Of a stretch of DNA of 33,283 nucleotides, positions 1-7,189 are shown in pieces. Each line of letters starts with the position of its first letter. The stretch's first letter is position 1. The position numbers and the translations under genes are program-made. Under the pieces are notes generated by a model. The model saw nothing but the letters and a program-made list of their open reading frames with translations. It was not told the DNA's origin and ran no database searches. The DNA lies in NCBI GenBank assembly GCA_030694905.1, contig JAUYTY010000089.1, forward strand, positions 1 to 33,283. Reading direction: 5' to 3'. This DNA comes from Eubacteriales bacterium (GTDB taxonomy: Bacteria > Bacillota > Clostridia > Tissierellales > Dethiosulfatibacteraceae).

Positions 1-349
1 ATCCAATAATAATATAATTGCCTCTATACGCGCCTTGAATAAAAGCTCCTTTAGTCTTATTATCCCAATTATTCTTCTCAGCAATTAAAAATGAAATGAA
101 ATATGAAGCTAGAACTATGGTGCACGCTAATATGATAAACCGCCAGGTATTCCAATCAAAAACAAATTCAACATCCGCATTTGTCATATTGTAGAAAAGC
201 ATAACTGGAAATGCAATCCTGAAAAGAATAGTTGAACTCTTCTGATTGAATGACTCGTCAATAACATTTGCCTTTCTCAAGCCATAACCTATCAGTACCA
301 TAATAATCAGCGGCACCAGTGCTTGAAAGCTGATAATCAGATATTCCAT
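1..349 (-). CDS. AEC-family transporter, N-terminal part (cut by window edge)
   Basis: This gene starts at an ATG with a good ribosome binding site (GAAAGGAG) and runs off the left edge after about 116 residues. The visible protein begins MEYLIISFQALVPLII and shows at least three hydrophobic segments (about residues 3-20, 38-52 and 66-88). The second carries the FRIAFPVMLFYNM stretch typical of the second helix of auxin-efflux-carrier (AEC) family permeases. Known members export or import small organic acids. The substrate here is unknown. The gene lies 18 bp downstream of the HD-domain gene on the same strand, so the two are probably co-transcribed. A complete, separate AEC gene lies at 29.9-30.8 kb. 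The family call is fairly safe; the C-terminal half is not visible. Confidence 0.75.
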   Translation of the reverse strand, partial: MEYLIISFQALVPLIIMVLIGYGLRKANVIDESFNQKSSTILFRIAFPVMLFYNMTNADVEFVFDWNTWRFIILACTIVLASYFISFLIAEKNNWDNKTKGAFIQGAYRGNYIIIG

Positions 350-367
350 TTAATGCTCCTTTCAAGA

Positions 368-934
368 CTACATCATTGAAATCCCCATGACGATTAATTC
401 CAACTCTCTCTTCTGAAGTGCTTCAATTACGACGGTAATAAGATCCCCTATGTCCATGCCCAACTCATCCGCACCCTTTTGCATTTCATCGCGGTCAACT
501 GCTCTAGCAAATGCCTTGTCTTTCATTTTTTTCTTGACTGATTTGGCTGTCATTCCTTCTAATCCTGTCGGTCTCATGAGCGCCACAGCAATGATAAATG
601 ATGCCATCTGATCCACTGCATATAGACATTTAGCCATCTGTGTGTCTCTGGCAACCAAAGTAAAATCTCCGTGTCCAAGTACGGCTTGTATGAATTCTTC
701 AGGATAACCTGCCTCCTTAAGAATTTTTGGTGCCATCTCGAGATGATTATTGGGCCACTTTTGAAAATCTATGTCATGTAAGAGGCCACAGACACCCCAT
801 ACTTCAACATCTTCATTGTAGTGCCCCGCACATCCTCTCATTGCTCCTTCGACTGCAAGACAGTGTTTGATGAGGCTCTCGGAATCAACATGTCTTTCAA
901 ATAAAGATAATGCTTTTTCTCTTGTTATTTCCAT
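368..934 (-). CDS. HD-domain (metal-dependent phosphohydrolase superfamily) protein
   Basis: The 188-residue protein carries an HD-type fold. H24 lies in the first helix, the His-Asp doublet is at 53-54 (LLHDIDF), further histidines are at 64 and 88, and D108 lies in the YAVDQM segment. Together these resemble the H...HD...D metal ligands of the superfamily. Members hydrolyse phosphate esters or nucleotides, and short stand-alone forms like this are mostly uncharacterised. I chose the start MEITREK because AAAGGAG sits 9 bp before it; an ATG 21 bp upstream would place that ribosome binding site inside the coding region. The gene is the likely first member of a two-gene unit with the AEC transporter. 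The real substrate is unknown. Confidence 0.8.
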   Translation of the reverse strand: MEITREKALSLFERHVDSESLIKHCLAVEGAMRGCAGHYNEDVEVWGVCGLLHDIDFQKWPNNHLEMAPKILKEAGYPEEFIQAVLGHGDFTLVARDTQMAKCLYAVDQMASFIIAVALMRPTGLEGMTAKSVKKKMKDKAFARAVDRDEMQKGADELGMDIGDLITVVIEALQKRELELIVMGISMM

Positions 935-963
935 TTTTGTACACTCCTTTAGCATGATTACAT

Positions 964-992
964 ATTATATCTCAAATGTTTGAACTTTAGAA
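964..992 (-). promoter_or_regulatory. possible promoter of the HD-domain/AEC unit
   Basis: A perfect -10 hexamer (TATAAT on the minus strand) lies 29 bp before the HD gene start. The hexamer 17 bp upstream, TTCTAA, is a poor -35. This is a tentative call. Confidence 0.35.
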
Positions 993-1012
993 CTATGATT
1001 TGAGTTTTTTCC

Positions 1013-2023
1013 TTATTTGTATCCCTCAGGGTTTTTTGACTGCCATCTCCATGAATCCCGACACATATCATAAATATCTTTTTCTGCTCTCCAATCTAAA
1101 ATTCTTGCTGCCTTATCAGGATCCGCGTAACAAACGGCCACATCGCCAGGTCTTCTTCCACTTAAGGTAACGGGAATATTAATTTCATTGGCTTCTTCAA
1201 AATATCTGATAAGCTCCATGACACTGTAGCCAATTCCCGTGCCGAGATTAAAAACATCAGTTCCCTGTTTTTCAAGAATTTTTTTCAGCGCTTTGGCGTG
1301 ACCCTTTGCCAAATCAACAACATGTATATAATCTCTTACACCTGTGCCGTCATGAGTTGGATAATCATTGCCAAATATGGTAAGCTTATCCCTAATTCCA
1401 ACCGCTACTTGAGTGATGTAAGGCATCAGATTATTGGGTTCTCCATTCGGATCTTCACCTATCAAACCACTTTCATGGGCGCCTATCGGATTGAAATATC
1501 TCAATATGGACAAGCGCCAATCCCGGTCGGAATAAGACAGATCATTCAATATCATCTCTATCATCATTTTCGTGCTGCCATAGGGATTGTTGGTGCTCAG
1601 TGGCATATCTTCTGTCAATGGCGAAGTATTGTTCATCCCGTAAACAGTTGCGGATGAACTGAACACCATTTTTTTTACATTATATCTGTTCATTGTTTCG
1701 CACAAAATCAAAGTGCCAACCACATTATTCTTATAATACTTTATCGGATTGGCCACTGACTCACCTACAGCTTTAAACCCTGCAAAATGGATGACAGCGT
1801 CAATTGGATTTTCTTCAAATACCTTTTCAAGCCGTTGTTTGTCCAGAAGGTCAACTTTATATGATTTAAAATCCTTCCCGGTTATGCTTTTTATCCTATT
1901 AACAACCTCGGGTTTACTGTTGCTGAAATTATCCAGCAAGACGATTTCATATCCATCCTCCAAAAGCTCAACAGCTGTATGGCTGCCTATATAGCCAGCG
2001 CCACCTGTAACAAGTATGTTCAT
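1013..2023 (-). CDS. galE: UDP-glucose 4-epimerase
   Basis: The enzyme interconverts UDP-glucose and UDP-galactose using tightly bound NAD+, supplying galactosyl units for cell-surface glycans or feeding the Leloir pathway. The 336-residue length is normal for GalE. Visible motifs are the NAD-binding GGAGYIG at 7-13, the active-site serines in SSSATVYG (around 123-124), and the catalytic Tyr148-x-x-x-Lys152 (YGSTK). The late RDYIHVVDLA segment is also typical of GalE. An AAGGAGATG ribosome binding site precedes the ATG. No other galactose genes (galK, galT) are adjacent, which favours a role in surface polysaccharide synthesis; that is inference. UDP-GlcNAc could be a second substrate and cannot be judged from sequence. 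Confidence 0.95.
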   Translation of the reverse strand: MNILVTGGAGYIGSHTAVELLEDGYEIVLLDNFSNSKPEVVNRIKSITGKDFKSYKVDLLDKQRLEKVFEENPIDAVIHFAGFKAVGESVANPIKYYKNNVVGTLILCETMNRYNVKKMVFSSSATVYGMNNTSPLTEDMPLSTNNPYGSTKMMIEMILNDLSYSDRDWRLSILRYFNPIGAHESGLIGEDPNGEPNNLMPYITQVAVGIRDKLTIFGNDYPTHDGTGVRDYIHVVDLAKGHAKALKKILEKQGTDVFNLGTGIGYSVMELIRYFEEANEINIPVTLSGRRPGDVAVCYADPDKAARILDWRAEKDIYDMCRDSWRWQSKNPEGYK

Positions 2024-2144
2024 AAGTTCATCTCCTTGGTATTGTAATCTTATTTAAATCATTTGAAAGATTTCTCAAAAAAGATTGAGAGCTCGGTATG
2101 ATGGAATACCGATCCCTCAAAGAGCCACCTCATTGATGGATTGA

Positions 2145-3137
2145 CTACTGTTTATTAAAAATATCCTTAACGAAATTCCCTGTTTTGTTTGCGCTGTCTT
2201 TAATCCTATCAACGGTTTTATCTATCGTCGCTTTTCTTGAAGCGGTGACAAAAGCTTTCATGATTGATACGGAATTTTGCTGTACAATCACGCCAAGCAT
2301 TCCACAGGCCTCTAGAGTCGCCGATCTTTTAATCAGCCTTTTGTCGGTACGCGTCAGACTTGAGGAATATTTTCTGGCTATTATACCTACCCTCAATGTT
2401 AGAAAAGCATTGGCTGATCCCTGTATTATTGAGTTGACTATGAGATTTGTCACTGCTGTCGCACCTGGAACCAATGTTCCAAGCGTCCCGCCAATCAACG
2501 AATTGATGACTGGTTGCAACTGTTCGTCCATGAGAGCAAGATCTTCAATCTCTCTTGCCATAAGAACAGTTGCCGCCACGTTGGCATAAAGGTATAAAAT
2601 CTCTTTTGTGTTGGGTCTTTGATTGTAGATGTGACTTATTTGCCAAACCATTCTTGACAAATTAGTCAACACAAAGAAAGCATCCAATATGCCATTTTGC
2701 GATATGGCTGTAGTCAGGAATACCGTAGAAGAGGATTCCTTGATAATCTTAAATGTCTCCTGATTTAGGACTTCGTGTGCCGCTTCTATTTGAGGTAGCA
2801 ATTCCAAGTTTTCATCAAAGCTAAGATTTGCTTCCCTGATATAATTGTTTCTTACTAGCCTTTTCTTCAATGCAGTCAGATATTTGCCGTATGCTTCTGC
2901 ATTGGTCTCATCAGGTAATTCTAAAGGTTTTCTAAGCTGCAGAAAGCCAAATAACGGGACCAGAAATATAACCGCAAAAAACATGGATAGCAATAGGGTC
3001 ACCAGTGTTCCGAATACAGGATGTATTGCTGATGCTGCTAAAAATATCTGGCTGATCTGGTTTACTACAACCAAAAGCAGCAATATAAGCAATCCTATCC
3101 CTGTCCAAGCTAACGTTCTTTTTAACGCTTTATCCAT
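2145..3137 (-). CDS. DUF697-type membrane protein
   Basis: The 330-residue protein has two N-terminal membrane helices (about residues 10-30 and 39-65). A soluble region follows, then a hydrophobic, glycine/alanine-rich segment (SLIGGTLGTLVPGATAVTNLIVNS, in part) and a basic amphipathic C-terminus. The arrangement resembles the DUF697 family, which often accompanies GTPases or stress-response loci; its function is unknown. The start is the ATG preceded by GGGAGGTG. A GTG nine bases upstream overlaps that ribosome binding site and is less likely. The ribosome binding site also lies inside the last codons of the small upstream reading frame, suggesting translational coupling. The assignment rests on overall architecture rather than a diagnostic motif. 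Confidence 0.6.
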   Translation of the reverse strand: MDKALKRTLAWTGIGLLILLLLVVVNQISQIFLAASAIHPVFGTLVTLLLSMFFAVIFLVPLFGFLQLRKPLELPDETNAEAYGKYLTALKKRLVRNNYIREANLSFDENLELLPQIEAAHEVLNQETFKIIKESSSTVFLTTAISQNGILDAFFVLTNLSRMVWQISHIYNQRPNTKEILYLYANVAATVLMAREIEDLALMDEQLQPVINSLIGGTLGTLVPGATAVTNLIVNSIIQGSANAFLTLRVGIIARKYSSSLTRTDKRLIKRSATLEACGMLGVIVQQNSVSIMKAFVTASRKATIDKTVDRIKDSANKTGNFVKDIFNKQ

Positions 3138-3138
3138 T

Positions 3139-3275
3139 TTAAACACCTCCCATACTTCTAATTCTCGCTACTGTCTCTCTTATAACTAATGTAAGGTCTT
3201 TGATGTACTGTTTGTATAAATCGTTTGGTTCATCTTGACCAGTTCTTCATTTGATTTCAGCAATAAAAGAGTCAT
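3139..3275 (-). pseudogene. small gene with an apparent -1 frameshift, upstream of the DUF697 gene
   Basis: An ATG with a good AAGGAG site starts a frame reading MTLLLLKSNEE. In the -1 frame the sequence continues as a coherent charged peptide containing DLYKQYIKDLTLVIRETVAR and ending MGGV-stop, four bases before the DUF697 start codon. Adding one A in the GAAGAACTGG stretch would join them into a 45-residue protein. As written, the first frame instead stops after 29 residues. I read this as a small gene broken by a one-base deletion, or a sequencing error. No slippery heptamer is visible that would argue for programmed frameshifting. I do not recognise the family. Confidence 0.4.
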
Positions 3276-3290
3276 GGTTTCTCCTTCTGC

Positions 3291-3319
3291 TTGACTTTAT
3301 AATCATTACAATTTAATAT
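3291..3319 (+). promoter_or_regulatory. probable promoter of the ABC efflux operon
   Basis: TTGACT and TAATAT are separated by exactly 17 bp and lie 33 bp before the start codon of the membrane fusion protein. The -35 matches the consensus at five of six positions and the -10 at four of six. Confidence 0.5.
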
Positions 3320-3351
3320 TGAATAGAATGAAATTTTAAGGGGGAATATTT

Positions 3352-4638
3352 ATGTCACAAACAAAAAAACGTACTTTTAACATTATTATTATCGTTGTAA
3401 TTATACTTATTATATCTTATTTTTTGTTTTTTAACACGGAAAATATTTCTGTTGAGGTTGATGGTGCTCCAGTTATCAAAGGAGATATTATTAAAACCCT
3501 CAATCTGACAGGTTCAATCAGTACTTCAGATAATGAGATAATCAATCTTCCCACTGGCATGATGGTTAAAAAAGTATTTGCTGAAGAAAACAAATTTGTA
3601 GAAGCTGGACAGGTTTTAGCGGAATTGAATTCCGACGAAGTAAACATTAATATAGAAAAAACCAATCTTCTGATTGCTCAACTACAAGATGATCTCTCAA
3701 CAATATCGGGTGATTCAGGTGCAGTAGAAAAAGCATTGCTAAAAAACGTCCTTCTCATAGCCAAAGAAGATTACGACAAGGCATCAAAGGATTTTGAAAT
3801 CTCTGAAAATGAAATTGGAAAAAGTAAAGCTTTATTATCAGGAGGTGCAATAAGCCAAGCGGAATATGACAAGGTGCTATCTTTATCAGCTGATGTTAAC
3901 AGTTATTACTATATTGCCAAGCTCAATTATGATACTGCCAATAAGCGCTATTTGGATTATGATAGAAATCAAGCTATACGGATTAATTCAATCGAAACGC
4001 AAATCGAATCAGCAAGACTTGATCTGGCTAGTTTAAAACTGAAATTTGAGGATAATTTTGTAACCTCCACTATATCCGGTGTTTTGACCACCTTCCCTAT
4101 TAAGGAAGGACGAAGCATTCTGCCAAATAGCAGGATAGAGATTTATGACATTAGCAGTTTTCAATTCAAATCTATGGTTCCTCAAGAAGACGCGGTTCAA
4201 ATTGGACTTGGTCAAAAGTCACTCGTCAGTATTTCCGGAATACCGACATCATATGAAGGCACAGTAACTTCAATGGGAACTGTTGCAGTCATCGATTCTC
4301 AAAGCGGTAGCCGGACGCCTAAAGTTGCGGTCACTATAACGTTGGAACTGTCAGATGACCAGGTAATCTCAGGGTTTGACGCCGATGCGATTGTTGAGGT
4401 GGTTCGATTAACTGATGAACTAATAATCAAAAGAGAGTCGCTCAAAAGAGATCTGGACGGCAAAGAATTTGTTTTTATTATAAAAGACAACAAAGCCATC
4501 AAAACGTTCATAGAATCAGGTGCCTCAGATAATACAAATGTTTCTGTGCGATCAGGGTTAAATGAAAATGATTTGGTTATTGTCAACCCATCGTTGGAAG
4601 TTAAAGACGGAACATCATTAAAAGTCACATTCAGGTGA
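3352..4638 (+). CDS. HlyD/MacA-type membrane fusion (periplasmic adaptor) protein of an ABC exporter
   Basis: The 428-residue protein starts with a short basic stretch and one membrane anchor (about residues 9-26). A biotinyl-lipoyl-like half motif follows (GMMVKKVFAEENKFVEAGQVLAEL, about 66-90). Next come a long helical hairpin rich in K, E and D (about 95-225) and the returning lipoyl half plus beta-barrel domain (TSTISGVLTTFPIKEG onward). This is the order found in MacA/HlyD adaptors, which couple an ABC permease to substrate export. The ribosome binding site is AAGGGGGA. It is the first gene of a four-gene operon with the cobalamin-domain protein, permease and ATPase, and its stop overlaps the next gene's ribosome binding site. 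In a Gram-positive-type cell it would act outside the membrane, as YknX-type adaptors do. The cargo is unknown. Confidence 0.85.
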   Translation: MSQTKKRTFNIIIIVVIILIISYFLFFNTENISVEVDGAPVIKGDIIKTLNLTGSISTSDNEIINLPTGMMVKKVFAEENKFVEAGQVLAELNSDEVNINIEKTNLLIAQLQDDLSTISGDSGAVEKALLKNVLLIAKEDYDKASKDFEISENEIGKSKALLSGGAISQAEYDKVLSLSADVNSYYYIAKLNYDTANKRYLDYDRNQAIRINSIETQIESARLDLASLKLKFEDNFVTSTISGVLTTFPIKEGRSILPNSRIEIYDISSFQFKSMVPQEDAVQIGLGQKSLVSISGIPTSYEGTVTSMGTVAVIDSQSGSRTPKVAVTITLELSDDQVISGFDADAIVEVVRLTDELIIKRESLKRDLDGKEFVFIIKDNKAIKTFIESGASDNTNVSVRSGLNENDLVIVNPSLEVKDGTSLKVTFR

Positions 4639-4643
4639 ATGAT

Positions 4644-5309
4644 ATGAAAAACCACAAAGAAGAATTTATGCTGCTATTTGAAGAATTCAATAAGGATGAA
4701 TGTGTACGATTTGTATTGAATGGCTTAAACAACAACCGTTTTACCATTCCAGAGTTGTATGAGGAAATCTTAGGTCCTGCTCTTTATGCTGTTGATGAAT
4801 GCAAAAATGATGATAATGACTGCATTTGGCGAGAGCATGTAAAAACTGCTATTGTCAGGACAATTATTGAATCGATATATCCTTACGTCATTGAAATAAA
4901 AAAAAGTGTCAAGCCATTGAATCATAAAGTTGTTTTGGTATGTCCTGAGAAGGAATACCACGAAATAGGTTTGAGAATGATGTCGGATTTTTTTGATATG
5001 AACGGCTATGAATCTATTTTCATCGGCAGCAACACACCGAGGGAACAGGTCTGCGTTGCAATATCACAAAACAATCCAAAATATGTCGCCATTGGCATAA
5101 CGGATTTTTATCTGATGTTTGAGGCCAAGAAACTTATTTCAAATATTAGGGAAAGGCATGAAAACAGAATCACAATTATTCTAGGCGGCACCGCTTTTCT
5201 CAATAATTCAACAGCTATTTTCGATATAGGTGGAGATCTTTATTTGACATCTCATAATGACATCAGAAATCTGGCCAAGGAGGACTCGTTCAATGAGACT
5301 GGCATTTAG
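4644..5309 (+). CDS. stand-alone cobalamin (B12)-binding domain protein, possible sensor
   Basis: The 221-residue protein has two parts. An N-terminal helical region (about 8-90) resembles the B12-binding cap domain and contains a Glu64-His65 pair (IWREHVKTA). A Rossmann-like B12-binding domain (about 94-205) contains E104-x-H106-x-x-G109, close to the classical D-x-H-x-x-G loop in which His is the lower cobalt ligand, and a later GGTAF segment. In CarH-type photoreceptors the EH pair supplies the upper His ligand in the dark; the Trp ten residues before that pair in CarH is not conserved here. There is no DNA-binding domain and no partner methyltransferase nearby. AGGTGA overlapping the previous stop supports this ATG. 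The gene sits between the adaptor and permease genes and overlaps the permease by 17 bp, so it is firmly part of the efflux operon. A sensory or regulatory role is inference. Confidence 0.7.
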   Translation: MKNHKEEFMLLFEEFNKDECVRFVLNGLNNNRFTIPELYEEILGPALYAVDECKNDDNDCIWREHVKTAIVRTIIESIYPYVIEIKKSVKPLNHKVVLVCPEKEYHEIGLRMMSDFFDMNGYESIFIGSNTPREQVCVAISQNNPKYVAIGITDFYLMFEAKKLISNIRERHENRITIILGGTAFLNNSTAIFDIGGDLYLTSHNDIRNLAKEDSFNETGI

Positions 5310-6453
5310 TATAGCACTTCGGTTCTTGAAATCTGGCAAGGGTCAGACTATTCTAATTGTTCTTGGAATCTCCGTTGGTGTCGCTGTCCAATTATTTATC
5401 GGATCCCTTATTCAGGGCCTTCAGATTAATCTAGTCAATACAACCATTGGCAATTCACCACAGATTACAATCACGCCAACCAATACTGAAAAAACAATTA
5501 AGGACTGGGAACGGGCTCTTTATGAAGCGAAAATTAGCAGCAATGATATCATCAATCTATCAGTCGCAGCTGATGGACCCGCGAGCTTTGACTATGAGAG
5601 TGATATTGATCCTGTTTTGATTAGAGGATTTGAATTGAAAAACGGGAATAAGATCTATGGTTTCGAGGAAGGCTTATATTCTGGACAACTCCCTTCCAGA
5701 AAGGATGAAGCTATAATAGGCAGAGAACTTGCAGAAAAAACAGAGACTAATGTCAACGATAAAATTTTAATAGTATCTCCTTTTGGTGGAGCCATACGTC
5801 TGACGGTGACAGGGTTATATGATCTTAAAGTTTCATCTATCAACGAAACATGGGTCATTACAAATTTAGAAACCGCACAAGACATTCTAGGCATAGGCAA
5901 TCAGGTCACTGGTGTTGAAATGCAGGTAAATGAGGTTTTTGAAGCAGATAAGATCGCTAAATCATTGGCTTATACTTTATCTCTTCCAGAAGTAAAAGTT
6001 GATAACTGGAAAGACCAAAATCAACAGCTTCTAAGTGGTTTGAACGGCCAAAGTGTTTCCAGCATTATGATCCAGGTCTTTGTCTTAGTTGCTGTCTTAT
6101 TAGGTATTTCAAGTGTGCTGGCCATCTCAGTAGTTCAACGTTCTAAGCAGCTTGGCATTCTCAAGGCAATGGGCATCAAAGATAGAGATGCAAGTCTTAT
6201 CTTTGTCTTTCAAGGCCTGATGCTTGGGATTCTTGGCGCTATCTTAGGCATAACATTGGGTTTCGGTTTGTTGATTTCGTTTACCACCTTTGCTGTCAAT
6301 CCGGATGGTACGCCAGTCGTGCCTATATATATCAACAATGGTTTTGTTGCCTTATCCGGCGTTTTTGCTATCATTTCCGCCATGACAGCGTCACTGATCC
6401 CTGCGAGATTATCGTCAAATCTGAATCCAATTGAGGTGATTAAGAATGGCTGA
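5293..6453 (+). CDS. ABC transporter permease, FtsX/MacB-LolC type
   Basis: The 386-residue protein shows the standard layout for this family. One N-terminal membrane helix (about 17-40) is followed by a large extracytoplasmic domain (about 41-250). Three C-terminal helices (starting near 258, 310 and 355) form the FtsX-like core, including VVQRSKQLGILKAMGIKD between the first two of these. I placed the start at MRLAFSIALRFL because AAGGAGG lies 9 bp upstream; an upstream in-frame ATG would add 12 residues encoded inside the preceding gene. The reading frame overlaps both neighbours (17 bp and 8 bp), indicating tight coupling with the cobalamin-domain gene and the ATPase. With the adaptor and ATPase it should form a mechanotransmission-type exporter. 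The cargo (drug, peptide, lipid or corrinoid-related compound) cannot be told from the sequence. Confidence 0.88.
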   Translation: MRLAFSIALRFLKSGKGQTILIVLGISVGVAVQLFIGSLIQGLQINLVNTTIGNSPQITITPTNTEKTIKDWERALYEAKISSNDIINLSVAADGPASFDYESDIDPVLIRGFELKNGNKIYGFEEGLYSGQLPSRKDEAIIGRELAEKTETNVNDKILIVSPFGGAIRLTVTGLYDLKVSSINETWVITNLETAQDILGIGNQVTGVEMQVNEVFEADKIAKSLAYTLSLPEVKVDNWKDQNQQLLSGLNGQSVSSIMIQVFVLVAVLLGISSVLAISVVQRSKQLGILKAMGIKDRDASLIFVFQGLMLGILGAILGITLGFGLLISFTTFAVNPDGTPVVPIYINNGFVALSGVFAIISAMTASLIPARLSSNLNPIEVIKNG

Positions 6454-7132
6454 TATTATCAGGTTAAAAGACATCAATAAAATATATGGCGATAAAATAA
6501 AAACTCAAGTGCTGTTTGATATCAATCTGAATTTTGATGCGGGAAGCTTCAACTCCATAATTGGTGAGTCAGGTAGTGGAAAGAGCACAATGCTTAACAT
6601 CATCGGAACCCTAGATAAGCCAACAAGCGGTGAAGTTTATATTTCAGGTGATCGGACAGATACCTTGGACAAACAGGCTCTCGCTAGCCTCAGAAACCAA
6701 ACCATGGGTTTCATTTTTCAGTTTCATTATCTATTGCCTGAATTCACCGCCAAAGAAAACATATTGATGCCCTATAAAATACATGATTACCACGTTCCCA
6801 AGGATGTGGATGAATGGGCGGACGAGTTGTTACAGTTAGTAGGTCTGACAAAAGTCTCTAAAAACCTGGCAAACGATATGTCTGGTGGCCAACAACAAAG
6901 AACTGCTATAGCGAGGGCATTGATCAACAGGCCCAAAATCATTCTTGCAGATGAACCTACGGGTAATTTGGATTCGGACTCAACCGAAAATGTATATAAG
7001 ATTTTGAGAGATATCAACGAAAGGTACAAAACCACCTTTGTAATAATCACTCATGATCAGAGAATAGCAGAAAAAACCGATCGGATCATTGAAGTGAAAG
7101 ACGGTAGAATACATCTGGATTTCAAAAGATGA
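6446..7132 (+). CDS. ABC transporter ATP-binding protein, MacB/LolD type
   Basis: This 228-residue ATPase energises the exporter encoded just upstream. It has a Walker A motif at 40-47 (GESGSGKS), Q-loop Gln92, signature MSGGQ at 145-149, a Walker B ending in ADEPTG (168-173), and switch His203. The length and the run of motifs match the LolD/MacB subfamily that pairs with FtsX-type permeases. The start codon overlaps the permease stop by 8 bp and follows GAGGTGA. It is the last gene of the operon and is followed by a hairpin terminator. Confidence 0.93.
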   Translation: MADIIRLKDINKIYGDKIKTQVLFDINLNFDAGSFNSIIGESGSGKSTMLNIIGTLDKPTSGEVYISGDRTDTLDKQALASLRNQTMGFIFQFHYLLPEFTAKENILMPYKIHDYHVPKDVDEWADELLQLVGLTKVSKNLANDMSGGQQQRTAIARALINRPKIILADEPTGNLDSDSTENVYKILRDINERYKTTFVIITHDQRIAEKTDRIIEVKDGRIHLDFKR

Positions 7133-7142
7133 TGAATACAAC

Positions 7143-7172
7143 AAGAAAACCGCTTATGATGGCGGTTTTCTT
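7143..7172. terminator. bidirectional terminator between the ABC operon and htpG
   Basis: A perfect 11-bp inverted repeat, AAGAAAACCGC / GCGGTTTTCTT, flanks an 8-base loop. The T-rich ends of the stem give a U tract in both directions. It lies between two convergent genes and can serve both. Confidence 0.8.
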
Positions 7173-7189
7173 AATCATAACTATTCTAT

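Noticed and set aside
2094-2111. Terminator after the DUF697 gene (CGGTAT/ATACCG hairpin)
   Set aside because: The stem is only 6 bp and the T run lies about 13 bases further on, so I do not consider it supported.
4644-5309. Corrinoid protein of a methyltransferase system
   Set aside because: No methyltransferase or reactivase gene is nearby, the loop has Glu where such proteins have Asp, and the gene is embedded in an ABC efflux operon.
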